64,000 nt of DNA from an uncultured Gemmiger sp. (GTDB lineage Bacteria > Bacillota > Clostridia > Oscillospirales > Ruminococcaceae): positions 1 through 64,000 of the forward strand of contig CALXHR010000005.1 of NCBI GenBank assembly GCA_944388175.1, given 5' to 3'. The translations under genes and the position numbers were made by a program. The notes under the pieces were generated by a model. It did not search any database. It had not been told where the DNA came from and saw nothing but the letters and a program-made list of their open reading frames with translations. Positions 53,660 through 63,742 of this stretch are shown here, piece by piece; within the stretch, counting starts at the first letter, position 1; the number at the start of each line of letters is the position of its first letter.

Positions 53660-55643
53660 GGCGTTCCTCCTCGGCGGGGTTGGGGCGCGGCGCATACAGG
53701 GCGGCGGCCGTGCACCCCGCCGCCAGCACCATAGCCAGCGCCGGGGGCAGCAGCCCGCCCAGCGCCAACACCAGCACGGCGGCCGCGGCGGCCGCTACCG
53801 CCACCAGCGCGCGGCGCGCAGCCTGTACGGCGGTGCGCGCCAGGGCGATGGCCGCCGGCAAAGCGGTCAGGTCGTTTTGCATCACCGCCAACCCGGCGTC
53901 CGGCGGCAGGGCGCGGCCTGCCGCCCCCACCGCCACGCCCAGGGTGGCGGCGCGCAGCGCGTCGGCGTCGGCTTCGCCGCTGCCGGCCAGCGCGGCCGGG
54001 CCGGTCTGCGCCTGCATCCGGCGCACGGCTTCGGCCTGCTGCGCGGGCGGCGTGCCGGGCACCGTGTGCGCGGCGTCCAGCCCGATGGCCGCGGCCAGGC
54101 GCTGCGCTTCGGCGGCGGTCTGCCCGGTCAGCAGGCGGACGTCCAACCCCAGCGCGCGCAGCTGCGCCACGGCGGGTGCGGCGGTGCGGGGCAGTACGTC
54201 CGACACGCCGACGATGCCGGCCGGGCTGCCGGCCAGCGAAAAATACAGCGGCGTGACGCCGTTTTGTTCCATCTCGCGCCCGGCCTGTTCCAGCGCGGGC
54301 GGCAGCGGGCAGCCGGCGCGGATAAACGCCGCATTGCCGCCCGCCAACACCTTGCCGGCCACCTTGCCGCGCAGGCCCTGCCCGGGCACGGCTTCGACGT
54401 CGGCGACGGCGGCGTACTGGATGCCGTCCTGCCCGGCGCGCTGCAAGATCGCGCGGGCCAGCGGGTGGTCGCTGCTGCGCGCCAGCCCTGCCGCCATGCT
54501 GAGCAGGAACTTTTCCGGCACGCGGCCGCTGCCCACAATGCGCACAACACCGGGTTCGGGGCAGGTCAGCACGCCCTCTTTGCCCAGCGCCACGGCGCGC
54601 AGGGCGTCGGCGTCCTGCAGGGCGTCGGCGTCGCGGAACCACAGCCCGCGGCGGGCGGCCGCACACAGGGCCCGGCCCAGCAGGGCCGGGGCGGCTCCGG
54701 CCGGCAGCGGGGCGACGCCCAACAGCAGCACCGCCACCCCCGTGCCCCGGGGCGCTCCCCCCAGCAGGCAGGCCAGGGCGGCGACGGCCAGCGCCCCCGC
54801 CGCCAGCCACCGGAGCAGCTGCGGCGGCAGGGCTGCGTCCGCCAGCAGCCGCGCGGTCTGCCGGGGCTGGGCCGCATGGGGCAGCGCGTCCGTCAGGCGC
54901 TGCGCGGCCCGGGCCAGCGTGGTATCGCTGCCGGTGCGCACCGCCTTGCCCACCAACGCGCCGCCGCCGTTGACGCTGCCGGCGCACAGCGGCGCGCCGG
55001 GGTATTTGTGCACGGGGGCGGCGGGGCCGGTCAGGGCCGATTCGTCGGCGGCCGAGACGCCCTCGGCCACTGTGCCGTCGGCGGGGATGGGTTCGCCGGG
55101 TTTGATCAGAAACAGTTCGCCAGGCCGGACGTCCTGCGCCGGGACGACGGCGGGTTTGCCGTCCCGCAGCACGCGGGCGGTGCGCGGCAGCGCCGCCGCG
55201 GCGGCCGCCAGCGGGGCGGCGTCGCGCTGCCGGTCCACCGCCTGCGCCCAGGCCAGCCCGGTGTGGGCCGCCGGCAGCGCGGCGGCGGCGTCCAGCAGCA
55301 AAGCGGACGTGGCGGGCAGCGCCCCGGCCGCCGCCAGCAACAGCCGCGCCGCGCCGTACAAAAGCGCCAGCGATGCGCCCAGCGCCGGCAGCAGCCCCAG
55401 CAGGGCCGCGCGCTGCAGCGGGCGGGTGCGCGCGGCCTGCCACGCCGCGGCGAACAGCCCGCGGTCCAGCCCGCAGACGCCCAGCGCCAGCGCCAGCTGC
55501 ACAAAACCCAGCGCCAGCGCGCCGGGCCCGGCCTGCAGCGCAGCGGGCAGCGGCAGCCCGGCGCCCAGGTACAACAGCGGCGCCAGCAGGCCCAGATTGG
55601 CCAAAAAGCGCGTGCGCAGACGCGCGGGGTCACAGCTTTGCAT
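53649..55643 (-). CDS. Catalytically degenerate P1B-type ATPase-like membrane protein
   Basis: 664 residues with an intact frame and the full layout of a metal P-type ATPase: N-terminal helices, actuator domain (PGEPIPADGTVAEGVSAADESALTG), P/N domains and C-terminal helices. The catalytic residues are gone. The phosphorylation motif DKTGT is GKEGV (354-358), the actuator TGE is TGP (205-207), the membrane CPC/SPC site is APLPAG (311-316), TGDN is TGQT (506-509), and GDGxND is GSGEADA (554-560). Only the nucleotide-pocket SDHPLARAI (391-399) is kept. It cannot form the aspartyl phosphate. AGGAG precedes the ATG at 55643. It is likely a pseudoenzyme with a new role, or an expressed relic. Confidence 0.85.
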   Translation of the reverse strand: MQSCDPARLRTRFLANLGLLAPLLYLGAGLPLPAALQAGPGALALGFVQLALALGVCGLDRGLFAAAWQAARTRPLQRAALLGLLPALGASLALLYGAARLLLAAAGALPATSALLLDAAAALPAAHTGLAWAQAVDRQRDAAPLAAAAAALPRTARVLRDGKPAVVPAQDVRPGELFLIKPGEPIPADGTVAEGVSAADESALTGPAAPVHKYPGAPLCAGSVNGGGALVGKAVRTGSDTTLARAAQRLTDALPHAAQPRQTARLLADAALPPQLLRWLAAGALAVAALACLLGGAPRGTGVAVLLLGVAPLPAGAAPALLGRALCAAARRGLWFRDADALQDADALRAVALGKEGVLTCPEPGVVRIVGSGRVPEKFLLSMAAGLARSSDHPLARAILQRAGQDGIQYAAVADVEAVPGQGLRGKVAGKVLAGGNAAFIRAGCPLPPALEQAGREMEQNGVTPLYFSLAGSPAGIVGVSDVLPRTAAPAVAQLRALGLDVRLLTGQTAAEAQRLAAAIGLDAAHTVPGTPPAQQAEAVRRMQAQTGPAALAGSGEADADALRAATLGVAVGAAGRALPPDAGLAVMQNDLTALPAAIALARTAVQAARRALVAVAAAAAAVLVLALGGLLPPALAMVLAAGCTAAALYAPRPNPAEEERHEP

Positions 55644-55769
55644 GGGCAGGCTCCTGAAAAATGAAAAATTGAGGTGGATTTGCGGCCATGCCGCGAGAAA
55701 ATGGGGGTTTGTGATGCCATAAAACGCGGCGGTTGCCCCGGGTATGGTTTGTATGGCGTTTGCCTTGCA

Positions 55770-55854
55770 TGGTAGGGCGGGCGTTTACGCCCGCCGAACA
55801 TTATTATTTTTTAAAATTTTATAATGTGCGGCGGGGTCAAGCCCCCGCCCTACA
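55770..55854. repeat. Single palindromic repeat unit, inverted orientation
   Basis: Starts GGTAGGGCGGGCGTTTACGC and ends CCCGCCCTACA, with the AT-rich middle reversed relative to most copies. No other feature is seen between 55644 and 55926. Confidence 0.87.
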
Positions 55855-55926
55855 GGACGGCCAGGAACGTCCGGCAAACGGGGCAGGGAAACACGTCTGC
55901 CGCAGGCCAACCCGCCGTTTCTTCTA

Positions 55927-56843
<917 letters not shown>

Positions 56844-56847
<4 letters not shown>

Positions 56848-58142
56848 GCCAGCGTATAGGCGCCGTCGGCCAGCGCGCGCAGGTGGACGCGGTAGAACGC
56901 CGCCACCGCGCGCACCATGGCGTTTATATCGGCCACAGCCGCCGTCTCGACAGCCGAATGCATCGCCAGCTGCGGCAGGCCGATGTCCGCCATGGGTACC
57001 GGCAGCGTGTGGCTTTGCAGGTTGCCCAGCGTGCTGCCGCCCGGCTCGTCGGCGCGGTTGGTGAACACCTGCACCGGCACGCCGGCCTGCCGGCAGATGG
57101 CGCGGAAAATGCCGCCGCTGAGCGCGTTGGTGGTGTATTTCTGGCTGGCATTGTACTTGAGCACGACGCCGCCGCCCAGCCGCACGGGGGCAGCCGGGTC
57201 GCTTTTTTGGGCAAAGTTGGGGTGGGTGGCGTGGCCGTTGTCGGCGCTGAGCAAAAAGCTGTTGGCCAGCGCGCGGTATTCCATCTGCGCGCTGTGGGGG
57301 ATGGACGCAAGGATGCGGTCCAGCACGTCGCGCAAAAAGCTGCTCTGCGCGCCCTGCCGGCTCGAGGAACCGACTTCCTCATGGTCCAGCATCGCCCACA
57401 CGGGGGCGCAGGCGCTGTCGGCTTCGGCCGCGGCGTCCAAAAAGCCCAGCAGCGTCGTGGCGGCGCAGGCCAGGTCGTCGATGCGCGGCGCCATGAAATA
57501 TTCGCCGTCAGGGCCCACCTGCACCGGGGCCTGCCGCACCACCAGCTGCAGGTCGCGGTCCAGAATGTCCTCCGCCTGCACGCCGAGTTCCTCGCACAGC
57601 AGATCGGTCAGCGTGCGGCTGCCCGCCGGGCCCCACAGCGGCTGCATGTCCAGCTGGGGGTTGTACTCGTGCCCTTTGTTGACGTCGCGCTGCATGTGGA
57701 TGGCCAGCGACGGGATCACCAGCAGATCGCGGTCGAGGTACACCAGCCGCGTCTCGACGCCGTCGTCGGTGCGCAGCAGCACGCGCCCGGCTACCGTCAG
57801 CGGGCGGTCCAGCCAGGTGGCCATGTTCATGCCGCCGTAGCCCTCGACGCTCAGGCGGCGGCAGCCGTCGTTTTCGACGGTGTCGGCCTTGATTTTCCAC
57901 CCCGGGGCGTCGCTGTGGCTGGCCGTGATGCGCCACCCGCCGATGGCGTGGTCCGGCACGCGCCAGGCCACGACGGCCGAGCCGCCGCGGACGAGATAAT
58001 ACCCGTGGCCGGGTTCCAGGTTCCAGTAATCGGCTTCCTCCAGCCGGGCAAAGCCGGCGGCGTCCAGCCAGGCGGCCGCCGTGGCCGCCGCGTGGCAGGG
58101 GGTCAGCCCCTCCTGTAAAAATTCAAACACGTCGTCAATCAT
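56844..58142 (-). CDS. M18-family aminopeptidase
   Basis: 432 residues. Metal ligands are seen in ITASHSDAPGWKIK, the catalytic region MLDHEEVGSSSRQGAQSS, SADNGHATHPNF, and the C-terminal LPQLAMHSAVETAA. It is a cytosolic dodecameric zinc aminopeptidase that prefers acidic or neutral N-termini in this group. Its promoter lies 36 bp upstream, back to back with that of the lipoprotein. Confidence 0.93.
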
Positions 58143-58177
58143 GTTTTATGCCTTTCTTTATGCGTATTTCCGCCCCT

Positions 58178-58206
58178 ATTGTACCGCAAACGACGGCGGC
58201 AGGCAA
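58178..58206 (-). promoter_or_regulatory. Promoter of the M18 aminopeptidase-gluQ operon
   Basis: On the minus strand, -35 TTGCCT (58201-58206), 17-nt spacer, -10 TACAAT (58178-58183). Confidence 0.8.
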
Positions 58207-58207
58207 G

Positions 58208-58236
58208 TTGCAAAAAAGGACGGCCGGTGGTAAAGT
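58208..58236 (+). promoter_or_regulatory. Putative promoter of the lipoprotein gene
   Basis: -35 TTGCAA (58208-58213), 17-nt spacer, -10 TAAAGT (58231-58236). Its -35 begins 2 bp from that of the opposite promoter, so the two could compete. Confidence 0.55.
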
Positions 58237-58295
58237 AGGGGATAGCACGCGGCAGATGCCGCGCGCATACCATAGACCAAAAGGAGGTACGCAGG

Positions 58296-58751
58296 ATGCG
58301 TAATTGGATCACTCTGCCGCTGTGCCTGCTGCTGGCGGGCTGCTCGGCCGTCGCGCCGGCCCAGAGCACCGCCCCGCAGCAAACTACACAGACGCTGGCC
58401 ACCGTGCTGGACAGCTGCATCGCCTTTGAGGCGGACAGCGCCGGCGGCAGCCTGAAAATAACGGTCGCAGCGTCGGACCTGGTGGTATTTTTGGCCGAAG
58501 AGCCCCCCGCCGACCTGCCGGGCGAGACGCAGGCCTGGCAGCAGGACCTGAGCGCGGACGAACAGCAGACGCTGGACGCCAACTGGCCGGCGGTCTACCG
58601 CTTCGCGCAGGACCTGTGCGCCGACCCCGCCGCCCAGCAGGAACAGCTGGACACCGCCGGCGTAACCACCGACTTGACGGCGCTGGACCTTGCCGGCGTA
58701 CCGCAGGCGCTGGACACCATCGACCAGACGCTGTACGGCACGCAGGGGTAA
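58296..58751 (+). CDS. Small hypothetical lipoprotein
   Basis: 151 residues. The signal sequence MRNWITLPLCLLLAGC has a lipobox LAGC (Cys 16). The mature part is acidic, Gln/Ala/Asp-rich and mostly helical, with two cysteines (DSCIAF and DLCAD). AAAAGGAGG precedes the ATG. No family recognised. It lies convergent with a lipoprotein L,D-transpeptidase. Confidence 0.83.
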   Translation: MRNWITLPLCLLLAGCSAVAPAQSTAPQQTTQTLATVLDSCIAFEADSAGGSLKITVAASDLVVFLAEEPPADLPGETQAWQQDLSADEQQTLDANWPAVYRFAQDLCADPAAQQEQLDTAGVTTDLTALDLAGVPQALDTIDQTLYGTQG

Positions 58752-58774
58752 CCGCGCCCCGGTAAAAACCAGAC

Positions 58775-58815
58775 CCGCCCCCGCCGCATGTTGCGGCGGG
58801 GGCGGTGTGTCGTTT
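58775..58815 (+). terminator. Bidirectional terminator hairpin
   Basis: 14-bp perfect arms (58775-58788 CCGCCCCCGCCGCA and 58792-58805), TGT loop. Weak T-rich stretches flank both sides, fitting its place between convergent genes. Confidence 0.75.
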
Positions 58816-58824
58816 CTAAGGGGG

Positions 58825-59772
58825 TCAGCCGCGGGTGCCGGCAATGCTGGAATCGGTGCTCCAGCCCTGCAAGTCGGTGGGGGTCAGGCTGGCCTGCCAG
58901 CTTTCGTGCTCGGCTTCCCACTGGTCCCACGCTTCTTGGCTGCGGATGGCCGTGCCGGTCAAATACGCGTCGTCCCAGGGGTTAGCGGGGTCGGGGTCGG
59001 TGGGGTCCCAGCCGCGCTTGGTCTCGTCGGCCGGGTCGGTGTAGATGGTGCCGGGCTTGCCCATGGGGCCGGGGTCGGCTTCGTCGTCATAAATCACGAC
59101 CGGCGTGCCGATGGGGCAGTTGTCGTAAATCCACTTGACGTCCACCACCGCCAGCCGGATGCAGCCCAGGCTGGCCGGGGTGCCCAGCTCGTTGAACTGG
59201 TCGTACTCGACGTCATCCTTGTGCTGGCTGTAGTACGGCACGCTGTGGAACAGGTACCCGCCGTAGATGCGCGTGGCGTACTGGCCGTAGCTGGGGCCCA
59301 GCAGCAGCCGCCAGTCGTAGCTGACGGGCGTCGTCCAGTAACCGGTGGGGGTGTCCGGCCCGCCGCTGCACACCATGGCCATAAACGGCACGGTATAGCG
59401 GCCGTCGGCGTCGGTGGTGTACACCGTCACGGTGGACGCCGCGCGGTTGACGGCCAGCAGGTAGGGGTAGCCCTCCTGCGCGGCCAGCGTCATGCCGTCG
59501 CCGGCAAACTGCTGTTCCAGGCGTTCCATCAGCGCCTTGCCAGCGTCGTCCCAGGTCGACGGGTCGGTGACCTGCGGGGGGTCCTTGGTGGCGTTGCTGG
59601 ACGCCGTAGCCAGCACCAGTTCGCTTTCCGGCGTGGGAGTGGGCGTGGGGCTGGGCGTCGGCGCCGGGGTGGGGCTGGGCGTCGGGGTCGGTTCCGGCGC
59701 GGGCGTCAGCGCCGCGCACCCGGCCAGCAAAGCGGCCGCCAGCAGCGGCAGGATACGGCGAAACAGTTGCAT
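58825..59772 (-). CDS. Lipoprotein L,D-transpeptidase (YkuD domain)
   Basis: 315 residues. The lipobox LLAGC (Cys 19) is followed by a Pro/Thr-repeat linker (PTPSPTPAPTPSPTPTPTP) that should span the wall, then the YkuD domain at about 90-235: LFHSVPYYSQ supplies the His and ASLGCIRLAVVD the catalytic Cys and Arg. Such enzymes form 3-3 crosslinks in peptidoglycan or attach proteins. I use the ATG at 59772 because AAGGA stands 8 bp before it; an ATG three codons upstream has no room for a ribosome site. A Trp/Asp-rich tail (about 245-315) has no known domain. Confidence 0.92.
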   Translation of the reverse strand: MQLFRRILPLLAAALLAGCAALTPAPEPTPTPSPTPAPTPSPTPTPTPESELVLATASSNATKDPPQVTDPSTWDDAGKALMERLEQQFAGDGMTLAAQEGYPYLLAVNRAASTVTVYTTDADGRYTVPFMAMVCSGGPDTPTGYWTTPVSYDWRLLLGPSYGQYATRIYGGYLFHSVPYYSQHKDDVEYDQFNELGTPASLGCIRLAVVDVKWIYDNCPIGTPVVIYDDEADPGPMGKPGTIYTDPADETKRGWDPTDPDPANPWDDAYLTGTAIRSQEAWDQWEAEHESWQASLTPTDLQGWSTDSSIAGTRG

Positions 59773-59893
59773 GGGGACCATCCTTTGTGAAAATGAAAAC
59801 TTGTGGTACCGCGCGGCGCGCGACGGGTTTTGAAATAGGGGGGGGCGGTGCGGCGTTGGGCGTTGCCGGGTTTGCCTGGCGTTTGCCTTGTTC

Positions 59894-59975
59894 TGTAGGG
59901 CGGGGGTTCACCCCCGCCGCACATTATAAAATTTTAAAAAATCATCGGTTCGGCGGGGTCAAGACCCCGCCCTAC
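59894..59975. repeat. Single palindromic repeat unit next to the aminotransferase stop
   Basis: TGTAGGGCGGGGGTTCACCCCCGCC start, AT middle, and GGCGGGGTCAAGACCCCGCCCTACA end, 5 bp from the aminotransferase stop codon. It may act as a terminator for that gene. Confidence 0.88.
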
Positions 59976-59980
59976 AGATT

Positions 59981-61183
59981 TCATTTTTCGTGAATTTGCA
60001 CGCCGTATTCTTCCCGCACAAAGCGTTCCAGCGCGGCGAAGCTGCGGCGGACTTTTTCGGTCTCGATGCAGTACGCCATGCGGAAATACCCCGGGCAGCC
60101 GAAGGTATCGCCGGGCACCAGCGCCAGGTCGTAGGCCATCGCTTTGCGGCAGAAGGCGTTGGCGTCGGCTTCCAGCGCCTGGGGGAAGATATAGAACGTG
60201 CCGTCGGGCTTTTGCACGGTAAAGCCCAGGCGTTTGAGTTCGGCGTAGATCAGTTCCATGTTGGTTTTGTACACCGAAAGGTCGCTGGTGTCGTCGAGGC
60301 AGCGGGCCACGGCGCGCTGGAACAGCCCCGACGGGCAGTTGTGGCCGGTCCCGCGCGAAATCTGCCCGCACATCGGCACAATGAGGTCGGCGTCCTCGCA
60401 CCGGGGGTTGGCGGCCAGGTAGCCGATGCGCTCGCCGGGGACGCTTAAACTTTTGGAGAAGGAATAGCAGGTCAGCGTGTCGTCATAAAATTGGGCGGGG
60501 TAGGGCACCGGGCTGCCGAACGCGATCTCACGGTAAGGCTCGTCCGAGATCAGGAAGATATGGTGGCCGTAGACCTGGCTGGCGGCCGCCAGCTTTTGGG
60601 CCAGGCGGGCCAGCGTCTCGGCGCTGTAGGCCACGCCGCTGGGGTTGTTGGGCGAGTTGATAAGCACGGCGGCGGTGTTTTCGTCCACCAGCGCGTCCAG
60701 CGCGTCGAGGTCGGGCTGGAAATCCGCCGTGCGCGGCGGCGCGACGCGCAAGGCAAGGCCCGCGCCCTCAGCATAGGGCTTATACTCGGGGAAAAACGGC
60801 GCAAAGGTCACGACGTTCTGCCCCGGCACGCCGACGCAGCGCAGCGCGTGGGCCAGCGCCCCCGCCGCGCCCGACGTCATAAAGATGTGCGCGGCGGTGT
60901 AGTCCATGCCGAAACGGCGGTTCAGGCTTTCGGCCACGGCGGCGCGCACCTCGGGCAGCGTCAGCGTGGGGGTGTAGCCGTGCAGCGTTACGGGGTCGGT
61001 GTGCTCCAGCAGGTCGCGGCAGGCCGCAGTAAAGGACGCCGGGCAGGGCACCGACGGGTTGCCCAGCGAGTAGTCGAACACGTTGTCGTAGCCGATCTCG
61101 GCCCCGCGGGCGGTGCTCCACTCGGAAATTTCGCGGATGACCGATTTGGCCCCCAGCATCTCTTTGTAAGCCTGTGCGATCAT
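59981..61183 (-). CDS. Class I/II PLP-dependent aminotransferase (aspartate-aminotransferase-like)
   Basis: 400 residues. Fold type I motifs are YSLGNPSVPCPASF, INSPNNPSGVAYS, LISDEPYREI and the PLP lysine in YSFSKSLSVPGERIGYLA. Close in layout to aminotransferases of the AspC/AlaT group acting on dicarboxylic or neutral amino acids; the exact amino donor is open. AAAGGAG precedes the ATG at 61183, and the longer upstream frame is repeat sequence. Confidence 0.9.
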   Translation of the reverse strand: MIAQAYKEMLGAKSVIREISEWSTARGAEIGYDNVFDYSLGNPSVPCPASFTAACRDLLEHTDPVTLHGYTPTLTLPEVRAAVAESLNRRFGMDYTAAHIFMTSGAAGALAHALRCVGVPGQNVVTFAPFFPEYKPYAEGAGLALRVAPPRTADFQPDLDALDALVDENTAAVLINSPNNPSGVAYSAETLARLAQKLAAASQVYGHHIFLISDEPYREIAFGSPVPYPAQFYDDTLTCYSFSKSLSVPGERIGYLAANPRCEDADLIVPMCGQISRGTGHNCPSGLFQRAVARCLDDTSDLSVYKTNMELIYAELKRLGFTVQKPDGTFYIFPQALEADANAFCRKAMAYDLALVPGDTFGCPGYFRMAYCIETEKVRRSFAALERFVREEYGVQIHEK

Positions 61184-61271
61184 GGTAGCAGCACTCCTTT
61201 GCGATTTTTGTGGAAAACAGGCGGGAGGTTCGTTTGCCGCTCTATGGGGGCATGCGGAATCCCGATTGGGT

Positions 61272-61905
61272 GTAGGGCGGGCCTTACCCCCGCCGTGTAG
61301 GTAGAGATTTGTTTGCAACCAAACGGGAACATGCGCTATTTCCGTCGGTTTGTAGGGGCCGCATGTATGCGGCCCGTGCGTGTTTGCGGTGCTACCAGGT
61401 TCCCGGCTCGTGTACATGTTTACCTTATTTGTAGGGGCGGCATACATGCCGCCCGGCAGGGGTGTGCCATCACGCAGGGTTTACGGGAAATATGGCCATT
61501 TGCCCCGATTTGTAGGGCGGGCGTTCACGCCCGCCGAACCTTGATTGTTTTTAAAATTTTCAATGTGCGGCGGGGTCAAGACCCCGCCCTACAAGGCAAG
61601 GCAAACGCCATACAAACCGTGAACAGGCAATCCCGCAATGTTTGCGGGCCGCATACATGCGGCCCCTACAAACCCGGGTAAACACGCAACAAACCATACC
61701 CCCCACAAAGAGCGAACGCCCACGGCGGGGTCAAGACCCCGCCCTACAGTATAAAGCAAACACCATGATAACCCGGCAACGGGCAGCGCCGCACCGTTTC
61801 GCGGGCGGCATGTATGCCGCCCCTACGCATGGACCGAACGTGGTCACAACGCAAAAACGGATTTGTTGGGTATACGGCCGCGGGCCGCAACCATGCGGCC
61901 CCTAC
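61272..61905. repeat. Modular palindromic repeat cluster
   Basis: It includes a TGTAGGGCGGGCCTTACCCC fragment, GGCCGCATGTATGCGGCC (about 61357), GGCGGCATACATGCCGCC (about 61436), an inverted 83-bp unit at 61511-61593, lone hairpins near 61650 and 61720, and a two-palindrome unit at about 61800-61905. The spacer at 61370-61430 nearly matches those at 4990-5050 and 9620-9675. No gene in 61184-61966. Confidence 0.88.
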
Positions 61906-61966
61906 AACGCAAGGCAAACGTCATACAACCCCTACCCGGGCAGCCGCTGCATTCTATCGCACCATT

Positions 61967-62629
61967 TCAATTTCCCAGGATCACCCGTTCCAGCGCGGCG
62001 GCGTCGGCGGCCAGGTACTCGGCCCCGGCGTCCTGCAGTTCCTGCCTGGTGCGGAACCCCCACAGCACGCCGCAGCAGGGCAGCCCGGCGTTGTGGGCCG
62101 TGGCGACGTCGACGTTGCTGTCGCCGACATACAGCACATCCCCCGCCGCCGGGTCGGCGCCCAGGGCCGCCAGCAGCGCGCGGGTGCCCTCGGGCGCGGG
62201 CTTGGTGGGCACACCGGGGCGCGCGCCGCGCACAAGGGCAAACAGCGCCGGGTCAAAATACCGCGCGACAACCTCGCCGGCAAATTCGTCCGCTTTGTTG
62301 GAGTAGACCGCCATGCGCACGCCGCGCGCGTGCAGCCGCGCCAGCAGCTGCGGCATGCCGGGGTAGGGGGCGGTTTTGTCAAACATATGCGCGCCGTACT
62401 GCGCGTCAAACTCGCGCAGGGTGGCCGCCAGCAGGGCGGGGGTGCGCGCCGTTTCGGGGCTGAACCGCTCGACCAGTTTGGGGATGCCGTTGCCCACAAA
62501 ATACCGGTACTGCGCCACCGAAAACTGCGGCCAGCCGTGCGCCGCGCAGACGCGGTTGGCCGAGTCGGCCAGGTCGTCGATGGTGTTGAGCAGCGTGCCG
62601 TCTAGATCGAACAATACCGTTGTGTACAT
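61967..62629 (-). CDS. HAD hydrolase, phosphoglycolate phosphatase-like
   Basis: 220 residues. Motifs are VLFDLDGTLLNT (nucleophile), YSNKADEF, KPAPEGTRALL and YVGDSNVDVATA. The helical cap is of the Gph type. The ATG at 62629 has a GGGGGGAAAACGCGCAC leader, so its ribosome site is modest, but a good promoter lies 43 bp above. It may remove phosphoglycolate or another small phosphate ester. Confidence 0.88.
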   Translation of the reverse strand: MYTTVLFDLDGTLLNTIDDLADSANRVCAAHGWPQFSVAQYRYFVGNGIPKLVERFSPETARTPALLAATLREFDAQYGAHMFDKTAPYPGMPQLLARLHARGVRMAVYSNKADEFAGEVVARYFDPALFALVRGARPGVPTKPAPEGTRALLAALGADPAAGDVLYVGDSNVDVATAHNAGLPCCGVLWGFRTRQELQDAGAEYLAADAAALERVILGN

Positions 62630-62671
62630 GTGCGCGTTTTCCCCCCGCTTTTGCTGTTTTGGATACTTTTT

Positions 62672-62700
62672 ATTATAGTAGCTGCGCCCCAAAACGGCAA
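62672..62700 (-). promoter_or_regulatory. Promoter of the HAD phosphatase gene
   Basis: On the minus strand, -35 TTGCCG (62695-62700), 17-nt spacer, -10 TATAAT (62672-62677). Confidence 0.8.
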
Positions 62701-62776
62701 GACCTTTTTGCCGCGGCGCGCGGCGCGCAAAACAGTTGTAAATTTATAAAAAAAGATACCCCACGCGCTGATTTTG

Positions 62777-62785
62777 TGGTATGAT
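62777..62785 (+). promoter_or_regulatory. Extended -10 promoter of uppP
   Basis: TGGTATGAT, -10 TATGAT at 62780-62785, 29 bp before the ATG. No good -35 is seen. Confidence 0.55.
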
Positions 62786-62814
62786 AGGAAAATGGAATAA
62801 GGAGGCTTGCCTGC

Positions 62815-63675
62815 ATGGAATTGTTGTTGGACCTGCTGCGCTCCGCCGTATACGGCGTGATTGAAGGCATTACCGAATGGCTGCCCATTTCCAGCACCGG
62901 CCACATGATCCTGGCCGAACAGGTGCTGAAATTCAGCTTTGACGACGCGTTCATGTCGATGTTCCGCGTCGTGATCCAGCTGGGCGCGATCTTGGCGGTG
63001 CTGGTATTGTACTGGAAAAAACTGTGGCCGTTTTGCGCCGACAACGGGCGCGATTCCGGCTTTGCCAAACATCTGCGCTGGCCGGTGGTGCGGCTGTGGT
63101 GCAAGATCGTGGTGGCCTGCGTGCCGGCGGCCGTGCTGGGCTTTTTGCTGGACGACTGGCTGGACGCCCACCTGTACAACAGCGTCGTCGTCGCCATTAT
63201 GCTGATCGTCTACGGCGCGGCGTTTATTTTGATTGAGCGCCGCCCCCGCGTGCCCGCCACCACCAAGCTCAACCGCATCACCTACAAGCAGGCGCTGCTG
63301 GTGGGCGCTTGGCAGGTACTGGCCATGATCCCCGGCACCTCGCGCAGCGGCGCCACCATCGTGGGCGGCCTGCTGTGCGGCATGAGCCGCCCCTGCGCGT
63401 CGCAATTCACCTTCTTTTTGGCGATCCCGGTCATGGCCGGCGCGTCGGGGCTCAAGGTCGTCAAATACCTGGCCGAGGGCAGCGTCTTTACGCTGGCCGA
63501 AGTGCTGGCCCTCGCCGTGGGCTGCGTGGTGGCGTTCCTCGTCTCGATGGCGGCCATCCGCTTCCTGATGAACTACGTCAAAAAGCACACCTTCACGGCC
63601 TTTGGCTGGTACCGCATCGCGCTGGGCGTGGTGGTGCTGGGCATCTGGGCGCTGCAGACCTACGTGCTGGTATAA
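62815..63675 (+). CDS. uppP: Undecaprenyl-diphosphatase
   Basis: 286 residues, integral membrane protein of the BacA family. Catalytic blocks are GVIEGITEWLPISSTGHMIL (about 15-35) and the PGTSRSGATIVGGLL repeat-half near 175. It regenerates undecaprenyl phosphate, the lipid carrier needed for peptidoglycan and for the surface glycan encoded at 10-30 kb, and can confer bacitracin tolerance. AAGGAGG precedes the ATG. Confidence 0.96.
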   Translation: MELLLDLLRSAVYGVIEGITEWLPISSTGHMILAEQVLKFSFDDAFMSMFRVVIQLGAILAVLVLYWKKLWPFCADNGRDSGFAKHLRWPVVRLWCKIVVACVPAAVLGFLLDDWLDAHLYNSVVVAIMLIVYGAAFILIERRPRVPATTKLNRITYKQALLVGAWQVLAMIPGTSRSGATIVGGLLCGMSRPCASQFTFFLAIPVMAGASGLKVVKYLAEGSVFTLAEVLALAVGCVVAFLVSMAAIRFLMNYVKKHTFTAFGWYRIALGVVVLGIWALQTYVLV

Positions 63676-63693
63676 GTTCTGCCAAACAAAATT

Positions 63694-63721
63694 CCCCCGC
63701 CGTGTACACGGCGGGGGTTTT
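63694..63721. terminator. Bidirectional intrinsic terminator between uppP and the oxidoreductase
   Basis: Perfect 24-bp palindrome at 63694-63717 (arm CCCCCGCCGTGT), followed on the plus strand by TTTTG; on the minus strand AATTTTGTTT follows. It serves both convergent genes. Confidence 0.9.
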
Positions 63722-63742
63722 GCGTTGGTATCGTTGGCGCAG

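Noticed and set aside
53649..55643. Working copper or zinc P1B-ATPase
   Set aside because: The phosphorylated aspartate and the membrane metal site are absent, so transport by the usual cycle is not possible.
53649..55643. Plain frameshifted pseudogene
   Set aside because: The frame is uninterrupted for 664 codons with a ribosome site and a coupled downstream gene.
61313..62605. Plus-strand frames across the repeat cluster and opposite the HAD gene
   Set aside because: They translate repeat modules (ARPT, GVNARPT type strings) that recur in every cluster and then the antisense of the HAD gene.
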